From contig CAYQNU010000019.1 in assembly GCA_964419055.1 (NCBI GenBank), positions 1 to 64,000 of the forward strand: a stretch of DNA of 64,000 nt. Direction: 5' to 3'. Within the stretch, counting starts at the first letter, position 1. Each line of letters opens with the position of its first letter. Both the position numbers and the translations under genes were made by a program. This document shows positions 23,994 through 33,561 of the stretch, piece after piece. The notes under the pieces were generated by a model. That model saw only the letters and a list, made by a program, of their open reading frames with translations, searched no databases and was not told where the DNA came from. The DNA is from CAYQNU01 sp964419055 (GTDB lineage: Bacteria; Bacteroidota; Bacteroidia; Flavobacteriales_D; Parvicellaceae).

Positions 23994-26267
23994 TTAAGCA
24001 TTTCGAGCAGCTTCTTCAGCAATTAAATTCAAAGCACTTCCTGCTTTAAACCATCCAATTTGTTGTTCGTTGTAGGTATGATTACAAACAATCATATCTT
24101 TCGAACCATCAGCGTGCACAAATTCGAGCGTTAATGGTTTTCCTGGTTTAAAATCTACCAAATCTATAAAATTAATGGTATCATTTTCTTGAATTTTGTC
24201 GTAGTCCGCTTCATTAGCAAATGTCAACCCTAACATTCCTTGTTTTTTAAGGTTTGTTTCGTGAATACGTGCAAATGATTTAACTAAAACTGCGCTTACA
24301 CCAAGATGACGTGGTTCCATAGCAGCGTGCTCTCTTGAAGAACCTTCACCATAGTTATGATCTCCCACTACAATAGAAGGAATTCCTGCTGCTTTATATT
24401 TACGTTGAACGGCTGGTACTTCACCATAAGAACCGTCAATTTGATTCTTAACTTTATTCATTTCGCCACCAAAAGCATTCACTGCTCCGATCAACATATT
24501 GTTAGAAATGTTGTCTAAGTGACCTCTGTATCTTAACCATGGACCTGCCATAGAAATATGATCTGTTGTACATTTACCTTGAGCTTTAATTAATAATTTA
24601 GCTCCTGTAATATTTTTACCATTCCAAGGTAAAAATGGATCTAATAATTGCAAACGATCAGAAGTAGGACTCACAGCCACTTGAACTTTACTTCCATCTT
24701 CAGCAGGTGCTATGTAGCCATTATCTTCAACACTAAACCCTCTTGGAGGTAATTCTGACCCTGTTGGAGGATCTAATTTCACTTGCTCACCCTTATTATT
24801 GGTCAAGGTGTCTGTAATTGGATTAAAAGATAAATCACCAGCTATTGCCAATGCAGCTACCATTTCAGGTGAAGTTACAAAGGCATGTGTGTTTGGATTA
24901 CCATCTGCTCTTTTAGAGAAATTACGGTTGAAGGAGTGAACAATGGTATTTTTTTCTCCTTTATCAGCACCTGTTCTGTCCCATTGACCAATACAAGGTC
25001 CACAAGCATTTGTAAATATGGTGGCATTTAATTGTTCGAAAATACCTAATAAACCATCTCTTTCTGCTGTAAATCTTACTTGTTCAGAACCTGGATTGAT
25101 TCCAAATTCAGCTTTGGTCACTAAACCTTTTTCTACGGCTTGCTTAGCAATTGATGCGGCACGAGCCAAATCTTCATAAGATGAATTTGTACAAGAACCT
25201 ATTAATCCCCATTCTACTTTTAAAGGCCATCCGTTTTCCGAAGCTTTTGCTTTCATTTCTGCAACGGGAGTTGCCAAATCAGGAGTAAAAGGACCGTTCA
25301 CATGAGGAGTAAGCGTATTCAAATCAATTTCAATAACTTGGTCGAAGTATAATGAAGGATTAGCGTATACTTCTGGATCTCCTGTTAAATGTTCTTTAAT
25401 TTGGTTGGCAGCATCAGCTACGTCATTTCTATCGGTAGAACGTAAATAACGCTCCATAGATTCATCATAACCAAAAGTTGAAGTCGTAGCTCCAATTTCA
25501 GCACCCATGTTAGCTATAGTACCTTTTCCTGTACAAGACAAAGCTATGGCTCCGTCTCCAAAATATTCAACAATTGCTCCAGTTCCCCCTTTAACAGTTA
25601 ATATACCGGCAACTTTCAAAATTACATCTTTAGCAGAAGTCCAACCATTTAATTTACCGGTTAACTTTACACCAATAAGTTTTGGGAATTTTAATTCCCA
25701 AGCCATACCGGCCATTACATCTACAGCATCCGCTCCTCCAACACCAATAGCCAACATCCCTAATCCTCCAGCGTTTACTGTATGTGAATCCGTTCCTATC
25801 ATCATACCGCCTGGAAAAGCATAATTTTCTAATACTACTTGGTGAATAATCCCAGCACCTGGTTTCCAAAATCCAATACCGTATTTGTTAGACACCGATT
25901 GAAGAAAATTAAAAACCTCATTGTTCTTATTCAACCCTTCTTGTAAATCTTTACTTGCACCTACTCTAGCTTGAATTAAGTGATCTAAGTGAACGGTTGA
26001 TGGAACGGCAACTGTTTTTCTACCCGCTTGCATAAATTGCAACAACGCCATCTGTGCAGTGGCATCTTGCATAGCTACTCTGTCTGGAGCAAAATCTACA
26101 TATGATTTTCCTCTTTCAAAGGCGGTAGTAGCTGATCCATCCCATAAATGGGTGTAAAGAATTTTCTCAGAAAGCGTCAATGGTTTACCTACAACTTTTC
26201 TCGCAGCAGCAATTCTCTCTGGGAATTTAGCATAAACTGCTTTAATCATTTCAATGTCAAAAGCCAT
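23994..26267 (-). CDS. Aconitate hydratase (mitochondrial type)
   Basis: A 757-residue aconitase of the mitochondrial-like class. It has the N-terminal RVAMQDATAQMALLQFMQAG, the substrate loop STVHLDHLIQARVG, GIGFWKPGAGIIHQV, MMIGTDSHTVNAGGLGMLA, the 4Fe-4S ligands Cys in IGSCTNSSYEDLA and in ACGPCIGQWDR, and the swivel domain with VGDHNYGEGSSREHAAMEPR. It interconverts citrate and isocitrate in the TCA cycle. Length and motifs are complete. A bidirectional terminator lies just downstream. Confidence 0.97.
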   Translation of the reverse strand: MAFDIEMIKAVYAKFPERIAAARKVVGKPLTLSEKILYTHLWDGSATTAFERGKSYVDFAPDRVAMQDATAQMALLQFMQAGRKTVAVPSTVHLDHLIQARVGASKDLQEGLNKNNEVFNFLQSVSNKYGIGFWKPGAGIIHQVVLENYAFPGGMMIGTDSHTVNAGGLGMLAIGVGGADAVDVMAGMAWELKFPKLIGVKLTGKLNGWTSAKDVILKVAGILTVKGGTGAIVEYFGDGAIALSCTGKGTIANMGAEIGATTSTFGYDESMERYLRSTDRNDVADAANQIKEHLTGDPEVYANPSLYFDQVIEIDLNTLTPHVNGPFTPDLATPVAEMKAKASENGWPLKVEWGLIGSCTNSSYEDLARAASIAKQAVEKGLVTKAEFGINPGSEQVRFTAERDGLLGIFEQLNATIFTNACGPCIGQWDRTGADKGEKNTIVHSFNRNFSKRADGNPNTHAFVTSPEMVAALAIAGDLSFNPITDTLTNNKGEQVKLDPPTGSELPPRGFSVEDNGYIAPAEDGSKVQVAVSPTSDRLQLLDPFLPWNGKNITGAKLLIKAQGKCTTDHISMAGPWLRYRGHLDNISNNMLIGAVNAFGGEMNKVKNQIDGSYGEVPAVQRKYKAAGIPSIVVGDHNYGEGSSREHAAMEPRHLGVSAVLVKSFARIHETNLKKQGMLGLTFANEADYDKIQENDTINFIDLVDFKPGKPLTLEFVHADGSKDMIVCNHTYNEQQIGWFKAGSALNLIAEEAARNA

Positions 26268-26579
26268 AATCTATTAATTTTATTTGTTTTTGATAGTGAC
26301 TACTATCGTTTAATGTTGAATTTGTATTCGAGATGCGAATTTAATATTCAAATTGGAGATTTTTACATCCTAAGCTATCTATTTTTTTATCTAAAATGAT
26401 TCTAAATAAGAAATGATTAAAAACTTCCACATTTGTATGAATTCATAACCCATTTGCTAAGGTAGAGTATATCCTGAAGATCTATTAACCCGACCCTATG
26501 ATTATAGGTTCAGGTGAAAACAAAAAAAGGATAACTTCATTTGAAATTATCCTTTTTAATATATTAAATGTGAATCACT
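26268..26579. other. Intergenic region upstream of aconitase
   Basis: These 312 bases between the start of the aconitase gene and the end of accA (both minus strand) hold the accA terminator at 26524-26557. I see no open frame of note and no clear TAnnTTTG box for the aconitase promoter. Confidence 0.5.
26524..26557 (-). terminator. Rho-independent terminator of accA
   Basis: AAAAAGGATAA (26524-26534) and TTATCCTTTTT (26547-26557) form an 11-base perfect stem with a 12-base loop, followed on the minus strand by T residues. It lies 23 bases past the accA stop. Confidence 0.85.
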
Positions 26580-27536
26580 TTATTGATAAACACCCATATT
26601 TCCGAACTTCTCAATACGCTCATCAATGCGTTGCTGTGGTGTCAACTCAGCCAATTTGGCCACATGTTTTTTAATCTCCGATTTCAATTTTTTGTACATA
26701 CCTTCAGCATCAGCGTGAGCTCCTCCAATGGGCTCTTTAATTACACCGTCCACTAATTTATGTTTGAGCATATCTTTAGCCGTCAATTTTAAAGCTGTTG
26801 CAGCACGTTCTTTATTTTCCCAATTTCTCCAAAGAATTGAAGAACATGATTCTGGAGAGATTACAGAGTACCAAGTATTTTCTAGCATCAAAACTCTATC
26901 TCCTACACCTATTCCTAAAGCTCCTCCAGAAGCACCTTCACCGATAATTACGCAAATTACTGGAACTTTTAAAGTAACCATTTCAAAAAGATTACGTGCA
27001 ATTGCCTCACCTTGACCTCTTTCTTCTGCTTCCAATCCAGGAAAAGCACCTGGCGTATCAATTAAACATACTATAGGTTTATCAAATTTTTCAGCCAATT
27101 TCATCAAACGCAATGCCTTTCTATATCCTTCGGGATTGGCCATTCCAAAATTTCTGTAGGTACGCTCTTTTGTATTCCTTCCTTTTTGTTGACCAATGAA
27201 CATATAAGTTTGTCCATCGATTGATCCAAATCCTCCAACCATTGCTTTATCGTCTTTTACATGACGATCACCATGCATTTCAATAAAATCTCCTTTTGTC
27301 AAGGCTTGGATGTAATCAAGTGTATATGGTCTATCAGGATGTCTACTTGCTTGAACTCTTTGCCAAGGGGTTAAGTTATCATAAATTTCTTTAGCAGTAG
27401 TTTCCCATTTTTGTTGCAATTCTTCCAATGCAACGGTCATATCGATTCCGCCTTTTTCAGCAATATCTTTGGTTTTGTTAATTTGCTCAACAATCTCCTC
27501 AATCGGTTTTTCAAACTCTAAATAGGTTGTTACCAT
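26580..27536 (-). CDS. accA: Acetyl-CoA carboxylase carboxyltransferase subunit alpha
   Basis: A 318-residue AccA of normal length: the N-terminal helical region (YLEFEKPIEEIVEQINKTKD), ASRHPDRPYTLDYIQALTKG, MEGD-equivalent MHGDRHVKDDKAMVGGFGSI, GMANPEGYRKALRLMKLAEK, LIDTPGAFPGLEAEERGQGE, and the oxyanion region IGEGASGGALGIGVGDRVLM. With AccD it transfers CO2 from carboxybiotin to acetyl-CoA, the first step of fatty acid synthesis. It follows the ABC exporter gene by 50 bases, so it may share the transcript of the four-gene unit. Confidence 0.97.
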   Translation of the reverse strand: MVTTYLEFEKPIEEIVEQINKTKDIAEKGGIDMTVALEELQQKWETTAKEIYDNLTPWQRVQASRHPDRPYTLDYIQALTKGDFIEMHGDRHVKDDKAMVGGFGSIDGQTYMFIGQQKGRNTKERTYRNFGMANPEGYRKALRLMKLAEKFDKPIVCLIDTPGAFPGLEAEERGQGEAIARNLFEMVTLKVPVICVIIGEGASGGALGIGVGDRVLMLENTWYSVISPESCSSILWRNWENKERAATALKLTAKDMLKHKLVDGVIKEPIGGAHADAEGMYKKLKSEIKKHVAKLAELTPQQRIDERIEKFGNMGVYQ

Positions 27537-27586
27537 AATCTCTCTTTTTGTTGTTATCGTTAAACGTTACTGTTACAATATCTTGA

Positions 27587-30500
27587 TTATTTTCCTTTTT
27601 TCTTTCCAAACATACCCGAAACTCGCTCCCCTACTTTTCCTATTCCATCTAAGAATTTTTTAAGTAAGTCTAGGAATAATGTAACGGTCAAGAAAATGGT
27701 CATTAACCAAATTACTATGGTGTTGGCCCAAAAAGTATCTATATAAATTCCAAAAATCTTTTTTTGCGGTGCATAAAAATGCGCCTTAAAATAATCAAAT
27801 TGATAAGGGTCAAGATAAATTGGGGCTTTACGTTGAATTAAATTCTCACCATCTTCATCCGTTAATGTAAACGAATTGGCGTTGGTAACGAAATCTGTCA
27901 ACGCTTTATTTTTGTAGGTATTTCTAAAATTCTGTAAATTAAAATCTTTAATTTTCGCCATTAATTTACGAGCCATTTTATGTTGTTTGGCAGTAATTTC
28001 TTTACTTTCTTTTTTTGCATCTAAAACTGCTACAAATTCATCATTTGGCTTATTGTAAGTAGATTGAACACTGTCTCTCATAGCTTCATAAAGCAAATAA
28101 TCTTTACGGTAGGCTGTTTTAGAATTTTGTAAAAATAAATCCACGGCATCATAGGTGGCTTGATCAAATTTAGCTATTTCTAATTTATCCAAAACGTCAC
28201 ATTTTGCATCCTCATGACCATATTTTAATTCCTTTTCGATTTCGTTTTTAAGAACCGCAAACTTCAAGGCAATTTCTTTTTCCTTTTCTTTCTTAACTAT
28301 TGGATCTTGTTCTTGCGTGTATCTCAATACATCTTTCAACTTAGCATCCAAATTGCCATTCCATTCATCTTTTTTCCAATTTGAAAACGACATCTTTTTA
28401 TCGTACTCAAAGAAAATTTTCTCATAATCATTGTCTTTATATTGACAAACCGAAAGTGCTTCATAAGCCCATCTTGATGCCATCACATTTCCGATAGCTG
28501 GAACATGCGATTTGGCTGCAAATAAAGGATTCAATTTGTCAAATTGAACAATGATACCTGAAAACAATAATTGAGGAATGATTAAAATCGGGATTAATAT
28601 ATAAATAACTTTTACGGAGTTGAAACTAGCTGAAATATTCAATCCTAATAGGTTGGCGAAACAAGAAACGGAGAATAATAACAACCAATAATTCATATCC
28701 ATCCCTTTGATTTCTAAAATCCAATTTCCAACAAGCGTATAAGCCAACGTTTGGATACCTGAAATTAAGAACATTATGGATATTTTTGAAAACAAATAAC
28801 TTCCTTTACTTAGGTTTAGGAATTTTTCTCTTTTCAATATTTTCAAGTTGCCAATTATTTCTTCGGCACTGGTTGTCAAACCAATGAAAAGTGCAACAAT
28901 AACCGAGATGAATAAATATTGTGGTAAGTTTTCACTGTAGTAAAATACATATTCATTTTCACCAGAAGCATTCATGGTCATGTACTTCATAAAAAACGCC
29001 AAAATCAAAGCCAATAACGGAGCTTCAAAAAGCGTGATCGCCATGTATTGAGTATTCGTCAATTTGGACAATACATCTCTTTTAAAGAAGATTGATAATT
29101 GTTTTAATTTATTTGGAATTCTAAATATGCTATCTGGAATCTCTGTAAAATCAATCTTTTTAGTTGTTTGTTTAGTAATATCGTCCAAATAAAATTGATT
29201 CCACTCTTTTGGTGAAACTTTTCGGTTAGGAGTTAAATTACCATACTCATCTACTACTTTAGATTCGATGATGTTAAAAATTTGCTCTGGATTTACGTTA
29301 CCACATGTAATACATTCACTTTCCTCAGAGTTTACGTGTTTCACCAAACGTTTGAAATAGATCACAGCATCTACTGGGTTTCCATTGTAGATTGGATATC
29401 CTCCAACATCCAAAATCATCAATTTATCAAACATTTTGAAAATGTCAGATGAAGGTTGGTGAATAACCACAAAAATCAATTTACCTTTAAGAGCTAACTC
29501 TTTTAAAAGGTCCATAATGTTTTCAGAATCTCTTGAAGATAATCCACTGGTTGGCTCATCCACAAACATAACTGCAGGTTCACGAATCAACTCCAACGCT
29601 ATGTTCAATCGTTTACGTTGTCCTCCACTGATGGTTTTTTCTAATGGACTTCCTACTTTTAAATCCTTAGCCTCATAAAGACCAATAGACTCTAAGGTTT
29701 TGATACATAACTTGGCAATTTGTTCATCATTATAATTACCAAAACATAATTTTGAGTTGTAAAAAAGATTTTCAAAAACGGTTAATTCCTCTATTAAAAG
29801 GTCGTCTTGAGGCACAAAACCAATCGCTCCTTCTAATTGACTTTTATCTTTATTTAAATCCAAACCATTTATGGTAATTCTACCTTTTGATGGAGGATAA
29901 TTTCCATTTAATACGTTTAAAAGGGTTGATTTACCAGCTCCAGAACCTCCCATTATACCAATCAGTTTACCTGACTCTTCAATAGAATTGATGTTATGAA
30001 GCCCTATTTTTCCACCTTTAAAGAAATATTGTACGTTTTCAATATTAAAAACAATTTTCTTGGAAGTCTCATCACTTAAATATTTACCGATTACATCGCT
30101 GTAGTAAATCGGTTGCACTTTGGCGCTTCGTATTGAAGAACCTTGATTAAAGATTTGTACTTTGTCTTGAGCTAAAATTTGACCATTTAGATACAATTGG
30201 TGATCACCATAATACTTAACAAAATAAGTATTAACGGACTCCACTTGTATTACTCTTAAAAATCCAATTAACGTCTCACTATAAATATGAAAAGATTGTT
30301 CAAACGATGAAGTTTCATTATTGTCAACAACTAAATAATGTGCATTGTCAATCTTATCGTTTTCATTAGCACTTACAAATTCTTGACATAATTTAAATTC
30401 TTCTTTTGAAATATTGAAGGTATCAGCAACTGTTTCAACAAATTCAAACTCTTGATCAGTAATGATTTCATTAGAATAGATAAACTCCAATATACGAATC

Positions 30501-30817
30501 AATACAATTACCTTTTGACGTTGTGTCAACTCTTCATTGATCTGCGTACAAATTTTTAGAACTTTTACCGAATTAACCGAAGTTCTTTTTCTTTTGCTAT
30601 CCGGCTCTTTAAGTTTACCTTGATGTGTTTCAAGATGACTATCAAACAACTTTAAATACTCTTCAACCAATTCTTGATTCAGCTCTGATTTAAGAAAAGA
30701 ATCAACAATGGTACGCCCACCAGAATCTAGGTTAAACTGACCAGTTTCTTCGTTTACGTCAACTTTTGCAATAATTGCAAAAAGCTGCATTAAGGCTTTG
30801 AGTATCCTTTCGCTCAT
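27587..30817 (-). CDS. ABCG-type exporter with N-terminal TerB-like domain
   Basis: A 1076-residue half transporter. Residues 1-150 are a helical TerB-like domain (TQRQKVIVLIRILEFIYSNE, FVETVADTFNISKEEF), and about 160-250 form an FHA-like or linker domain. Then comes an ABCG/White-type ATPase: Walker A MGGSGAGKSTLL at about 289-300, signature ISGGQRKRLNIALELI, Walker B AVMFVDEPTSGLSS. The permease region has several membrane helices (LFISVIVALFIGLTTSAEEI, IYILIPILIIPQLLFSGIIV), a long hydrophilic insert, and a last helix near 1040. It resides in the inner membrane and its substrate is unknown. A CxxC pair (SECITCGN) sits in the linker. Confidence 0.88.
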   Translation of the reverse strand: MSERILKALMQLFAIIAKVDVNEETGQFNLDSGGRTIVDSFLKSELNQELVEEYLKLFDSHLETHQGKLKEPDSKRKRTSVNSVKVLKICTQINEELTQRQKVIVLIRILEFIYSNEIITDQEFEFVETVADTFNISKEEFKLCQEFVSANENDKIDNAHYLVVDNNETSSFEQSFHIYSETLIGFLRVIQVESVNTYFVKYYGDHQLYLNGQILAQDKVQIFNQGSSIRSAKVQPIYYSDVIGKYLSDETSKKIVFNIENVQYFFKGGKIGLHNINSIEESGKLIGIMGGSGAGKSTLLNVLNGNYPPSKGRITINGLDLNKDKSQLEGAIGFVPQDDLLIEELTVFENLFYNSKLCFGNYNDEQIAKLCIKTLESIGLYEAKDLKVGSPLEKTISGGQRKRLNIALELIREPAVMFVDEPTSGLSSRDSENIMDLLKELALKGKLIFVVIHQPSSDIFKMFDKLMILDVGGYPIYNGNPVDAVIYFKRLVKHVNSEESECITCGNVNPEQIFNIIESKVVDEYGNLTPNRKVSPKEWNQFYLDDITKQTTKKIDFTEIPDSIFRIPNKLKQLSIFFKRDVLSKLTNTQYMAITLFEAPLLALILAFFMKYMTMNASGENEYVFYYSENLPQYLFISVIVALFIGLTTSAEEIIGNLKILKREKFLNLSKGSYLFSKISIMFLISGIQTLAYTLVGNWILEIKGMDMNYWLLLFSVSCFANLLGLNISASFNSVKVIYILIPILIIPQLLFSGIIVQFDKLNPLFAAKSHVPAIGNVMASRWAYEALSVCQYKDNDYEKIFFEYDKKMSFSNWKKDEWNGNLDAKLKDVLRYTQEQDPIVKKEKEKEIALKFAVLKNEIEKELKYGHEDAKCDVLDKLEIAKFDQATYDAVDLFLQNSKTAYRKDYLLYEAMRDSVQSTYNKPNDEFVAVLDAKKESKEITAKQHKMARKLMAKIKDFNLQNFRNTYKNKALTDFVTNANSFTLTDEDGENLIQRKAPIYLDPYQFDYFKAHFYAPQKKIFGIYIDTFWANTIVIWLMTIFLTVTLFLDLLKKFLDGIGKVGERVSGMFGKKKGK

Positions 30818-30864
30818 AGTTTACTTTTTTGAATAATTTGTAAGGGTTATACTTACAAAAGGGG

Positions 30865-31320
30865 TTAGTTAGTTGTTTTCTCGAATCCAATCATCATACG
30901 CACACATCCAGATAATTTTTTATCTAAATCAAGACGCACTTCAACGGTACATTCAATAGTACTTTCTACTTTAAAATCCCAATATGCACGGTTAGCGTGA
31001 TCATAATTGGTAAATAATAAATTTCTATTTTGATCGTAAATTTCAAATATTACGTAATCTTCTTTGGCACCTGCACTAGTAGCAATTCTGTAGGTAGAAT
31101 TCCCATAAAATGTCATTCCAAATTCCGCAACTTGATCTTCATCCAAAAAAGCTCGGTAAACCTGTCCGTCCGATATAAACGTTCGGTTCATTTCAATATC
31201 TGCTGGAGTTCGCAAGTGACTGTTTGCAATGGCTGCAATGGAGTCACAGGTAATTTGAGCGTTGGTTTTAGAAGTTAGTCCACTAACAACTAATAAAGCG
31301 ATAATAATAATCTTTTTCAT
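30865..31320 (-). CDS. Secreted protein of unknown function
   Basis: A 151-residue protein with signal peptide MKKIIIIALLVVSGLTSKTNAQ. The mature part has two widely spaced Cys residues near its N-terminal and C-terminal ends (ITCDSIAAIA, KLSGCVRMMIG) plus one in the middle (STIECTVEV), and beta-rich segments (YRAFLDEDQVAEFGMTFYG, YVIFEIYDQNRNLLF). I recognise no family. It lies between a lipoprotein gene (8-base gap) and the TerB-ABC exporter (47-base gap), so an envelope role connected with the exporter is inferred. Confidence 0.75.
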   Translation of the reverse strand: MKKIIIIALLVVSGLTSKTNAQITCDSIAAIANSHLRTPADIEMNRTFISDGQVYRAFLDEDQVAEFGMTFYGNSTYRIATSAGAKEDYVIFEIYDQNRNLLFTNYDHANRAYWDFKVESTIECTVEVRLDLDKKLSGCVRMMIGFEKTTN

Positions 31321-31328
31321 ATTCAGGG

Positions 31329-32231
31329 TTATCCTATAATTTCGTTTCTAATAGCTTTAACTTTATCTACAATTGCAGTCAATTGTGCGGGAGTAATGGT
31401 TACCGTATGTTTACTTTTAATTGTAGTAACTTTGGCTGCTTCATCGGTAACAGGAGCAATGTATTCGTAGGTATAAGTTACTTGATCGAATAAGGTTAAT
31501 AAATCTTCTAATTCAATAGCCAAATCATCATACTCTTCTTTGTCTCTGTATTGTTTCAACATGGCCAAAATGGTTTTTAAAACACTTTTTTGATCGGCAA
31601 CTCGTTCAATAATTTCTTTATTATTGGTTTCAATAGCTGCGTTTCCAGCAAAATAAACAGATTCTAACCAACCTCCAATGATAACTAATGAAGCAACATC
31701 ATTTTTTTCATTTTCTTTTAAATAATCATCGGCAGTTTTGTACGCTTCAGAAACCAATTCCAACATCTTGTTTTCATCGTTCATTGCGTTGTTGATTTTA
31801 TCGGCCAAATCATCATTAAATGCTGATCCCAATCCTAAATCATCTGCTAAGCCCTTTACGACTTTAAGATATTTTGTACTGAAGTTATTGTTCTTGTATA
31901 TAGAAATATATCCTAAATCTGCACCATAAATACCCATATTCAATGCTCTATTGAAAGTGTTGGTGTATTTAGAAACGTTCTCTACGGGGTTTAACATTTC
32001 AGCATTAAATGGAACATTCGACTTTTTAATTAAATCAGCCGTTTGAATAGGTGAAGGAATAACAAATACTTGTCCTCCTATGCTAATGATTCCAGTTTTG
32101 TTGGGGTCGGTAGTATCAGCCTTTTGCTTTTCCTTACCTTTATTATCAGTTGTTGTGTCTCCACAGCCTATTAATGCTGACAAACTTATGCCAGCAATGG
32201 CAGTAATCAAAACATACTTTTGTTTTTTCAT
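31329..32231 (-). CDS. Helical lipoprotein of unknown function
   Basis: A 300-residue lipoprotein. I start at ATG 32231 (MKKQKYVLITAIAGISLSAL), followed by the lipobox LIGC; the extra 42 in-frame residues upstream have no signal character. After a Thr/Lys-rich tether come mostly helical segments (LIKKSNVPFNAEML, NRALNMGIYGADLGYISIYK, LVSEAYKTADDYLKENEK, VLKTILAMLKQYRDKEEYDD). It heads the unit lipoprotein, secreted protein, TerB-ABC exporter, accA. No family recognised. Confidence 0.8.
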   Translation of the reverse strand: MKKQKYVLITAIAGISLSALIGCGDTTTDNKGKEKQKADTTDPNKTGIISIGGQVFVIPSPIQTADLIKKSNVPFNAEMLNPVENVSKYTNTFNRALNMGIYGADLGYISIYKNNNFSTKYLKVVKGLADDLGLGSAFNDDLADKINNAMNDENKMLELVSEAYKTADDYLKENEKNDVASLVIIGGWLESVYFAGNAAIETNNKEIIERVADQKSVLKTILAMLKQYRDKEEYDDLAIELEDLLTLFDQVTYTYEYIAPVTDEAAKVTTIKSKHTVTITPAQLTAIVDKVKAIRNEIIG

Positions 32232-32416
32232 CGCTATGTATTTACAGTTCAAGGTTAAATTAGGCTCAAAGAAAGCAATAAACCTAGAAATGTCCAAATC
32301 ATTTTCAAAAGAATTATAAGATTTTTTTAACTTTTTTGTGTTATTTTTAGGAAACACTTGCTATAATTTGGCTAAACACGTGCCTTTGTTGGGAAAATTA
32401 ATTGTACACATTATCT

Positions 32417-33466
32417 TTATAAATAATCTGGACAAATGCGATGCATCACTCGTTTAAAAGGTGTTTTATTAATAATGTATTGGAGCGCTATTTCAAAACT
32501 TCCTCTGTAATTACTGGCCGGAGTAAGAGTAGAAATATTCACATCATAGCTCAATCCAATTTTCCATTGATCATAATCAAATCCTACTGAAATATAGGTT
32601 GCATCTCTGTTTCTATAAAAAACACCTCCCCAAACAGCTCGATAGATACCTGCAAAATCTACAAGGGTATACCGAACATTCCCTCCAATATTGAATGAAG
32701 TAAAAGTGCCTTGGCGCATCAAAAGTAAAGCAGGAATTGCGGCAAATTTTTCATTAATTTTCCAATCCAAACTGGCATTTAAATTTACCCGCATATCCAA
32801 ACGGATGGTTTGATCATCGTAAAAACTTTGTTTATTTCGAGCAAGATTAAAAAAAGAAACTCCAACCCTTAATTCGTTTTCATCTTTGAATGATTGACTG
32901 TACAAAATACCTGAATTCAAATTTAAATACGTACGACTATCTCTTGTAAAACTTTCTTGATTACTAGCTGAAGAAACATATTGATATCCATTGTATTGCG
33001 CATCAAACCTAAGATCGTCATAGGCCAAATTTCTATTTGTAAAACCCGTTTGTAAAGCAAAGGTTAGTTTTTTCAACGAGTCGGACTTCAATTTATAATG
33101 ATAAGCATTGCTCCAATTCAATTGAAACGTATTGAAACGACTATCACCTGCTCTATCTTGATTGATTTGTATTCCTGATGATAAAAATTTCTTTTTTAAA
33201 AAATTCTTCATATCCGCACTAGCCGAAAAAGTAGAATAAGGTACAGTTACCGAACGCCATTGATTTCTATGATTGGCATTAAATCGATAATCTCCAACAA
33301 AATCTCCCGTTCCACCTGGATTCAAATTTAGAGGTGACATTTCAAATATAGAGAAATGTATATCTTGACCGAAGCTGTTGCTTGAAAAAATGGCCAAAAA
33401 AAAGACAATAGAGCCAAAAGCTTTTCTCAACACTATTTGAATTCTATTTTGCCAACTTAATTTCAT
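32417..33466 (-). CDS. PorP/SprF family type IX secretion membrane protein
   Basis: A 349-residue outer-membrane beta-barrel of the PorP/SprF family. Start at ATG 33466 with a signal sequence ending NSFGQ. The signature DIHFSIFEMSPLNLNPGGTG, then FNANHRNQWRSVTVPYSTFSAS, is diagnostic. The barrel strands follow, with GFDYDQWKIGLSYDVNISTL and the terminal SFEIALQYIINK. In T9SS organisms these proteins anchor or secrete type B sorting-domain cargo such as SprB. No large cargo gene is adjacent, which is less usual. Confidence 0.9.
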   Translation of the reverse strand: MKLSWQNRIQIVLRKAFGSIVFFLAIFSSNSFGQDIHFSIFEMSPLNLNPGGTGDFVGDYRFNANHRNQWRSVTVPYSTFSASADMKNFLKKKFLSSGIQINQDRAGDSRFNTFQLNWSNAYHYKLKSDSLKKLTFALQTGFTNRNLAYDDLRFDAQYNGYQYVSSASNQESFTRDSRTYLNLNSGILYSQSFKDENELRVGVSFFNLARNKQSFYDDQTIRLDMRVNLNASLDWKINEKFAAIPALLLMRQGTFTSFNIGGNVRYTLVDFAGIYRAVWGGVFYRNRDATYISVGFDYDQWKIGLSYDVNISTLTPASNYRGSFEIALQYIINKTPFKRVMHRICPDYL

Positions 33467-33561
33467 CACCACAAATATAAACAAATTGTAATGTAATTGG
33501 TTGGTCAGTCAAATTTTATCTTAAAAATTAAACAGGACTAATCGTAAGCTGTCGAATCAAA

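Noticed and set aside
26148..26399. A plus-strand ORF opposite the aconitase start
   Set aside because: Most of it is antisense to the aconitase N-terminus and the rest is AT-rich leader DNA.
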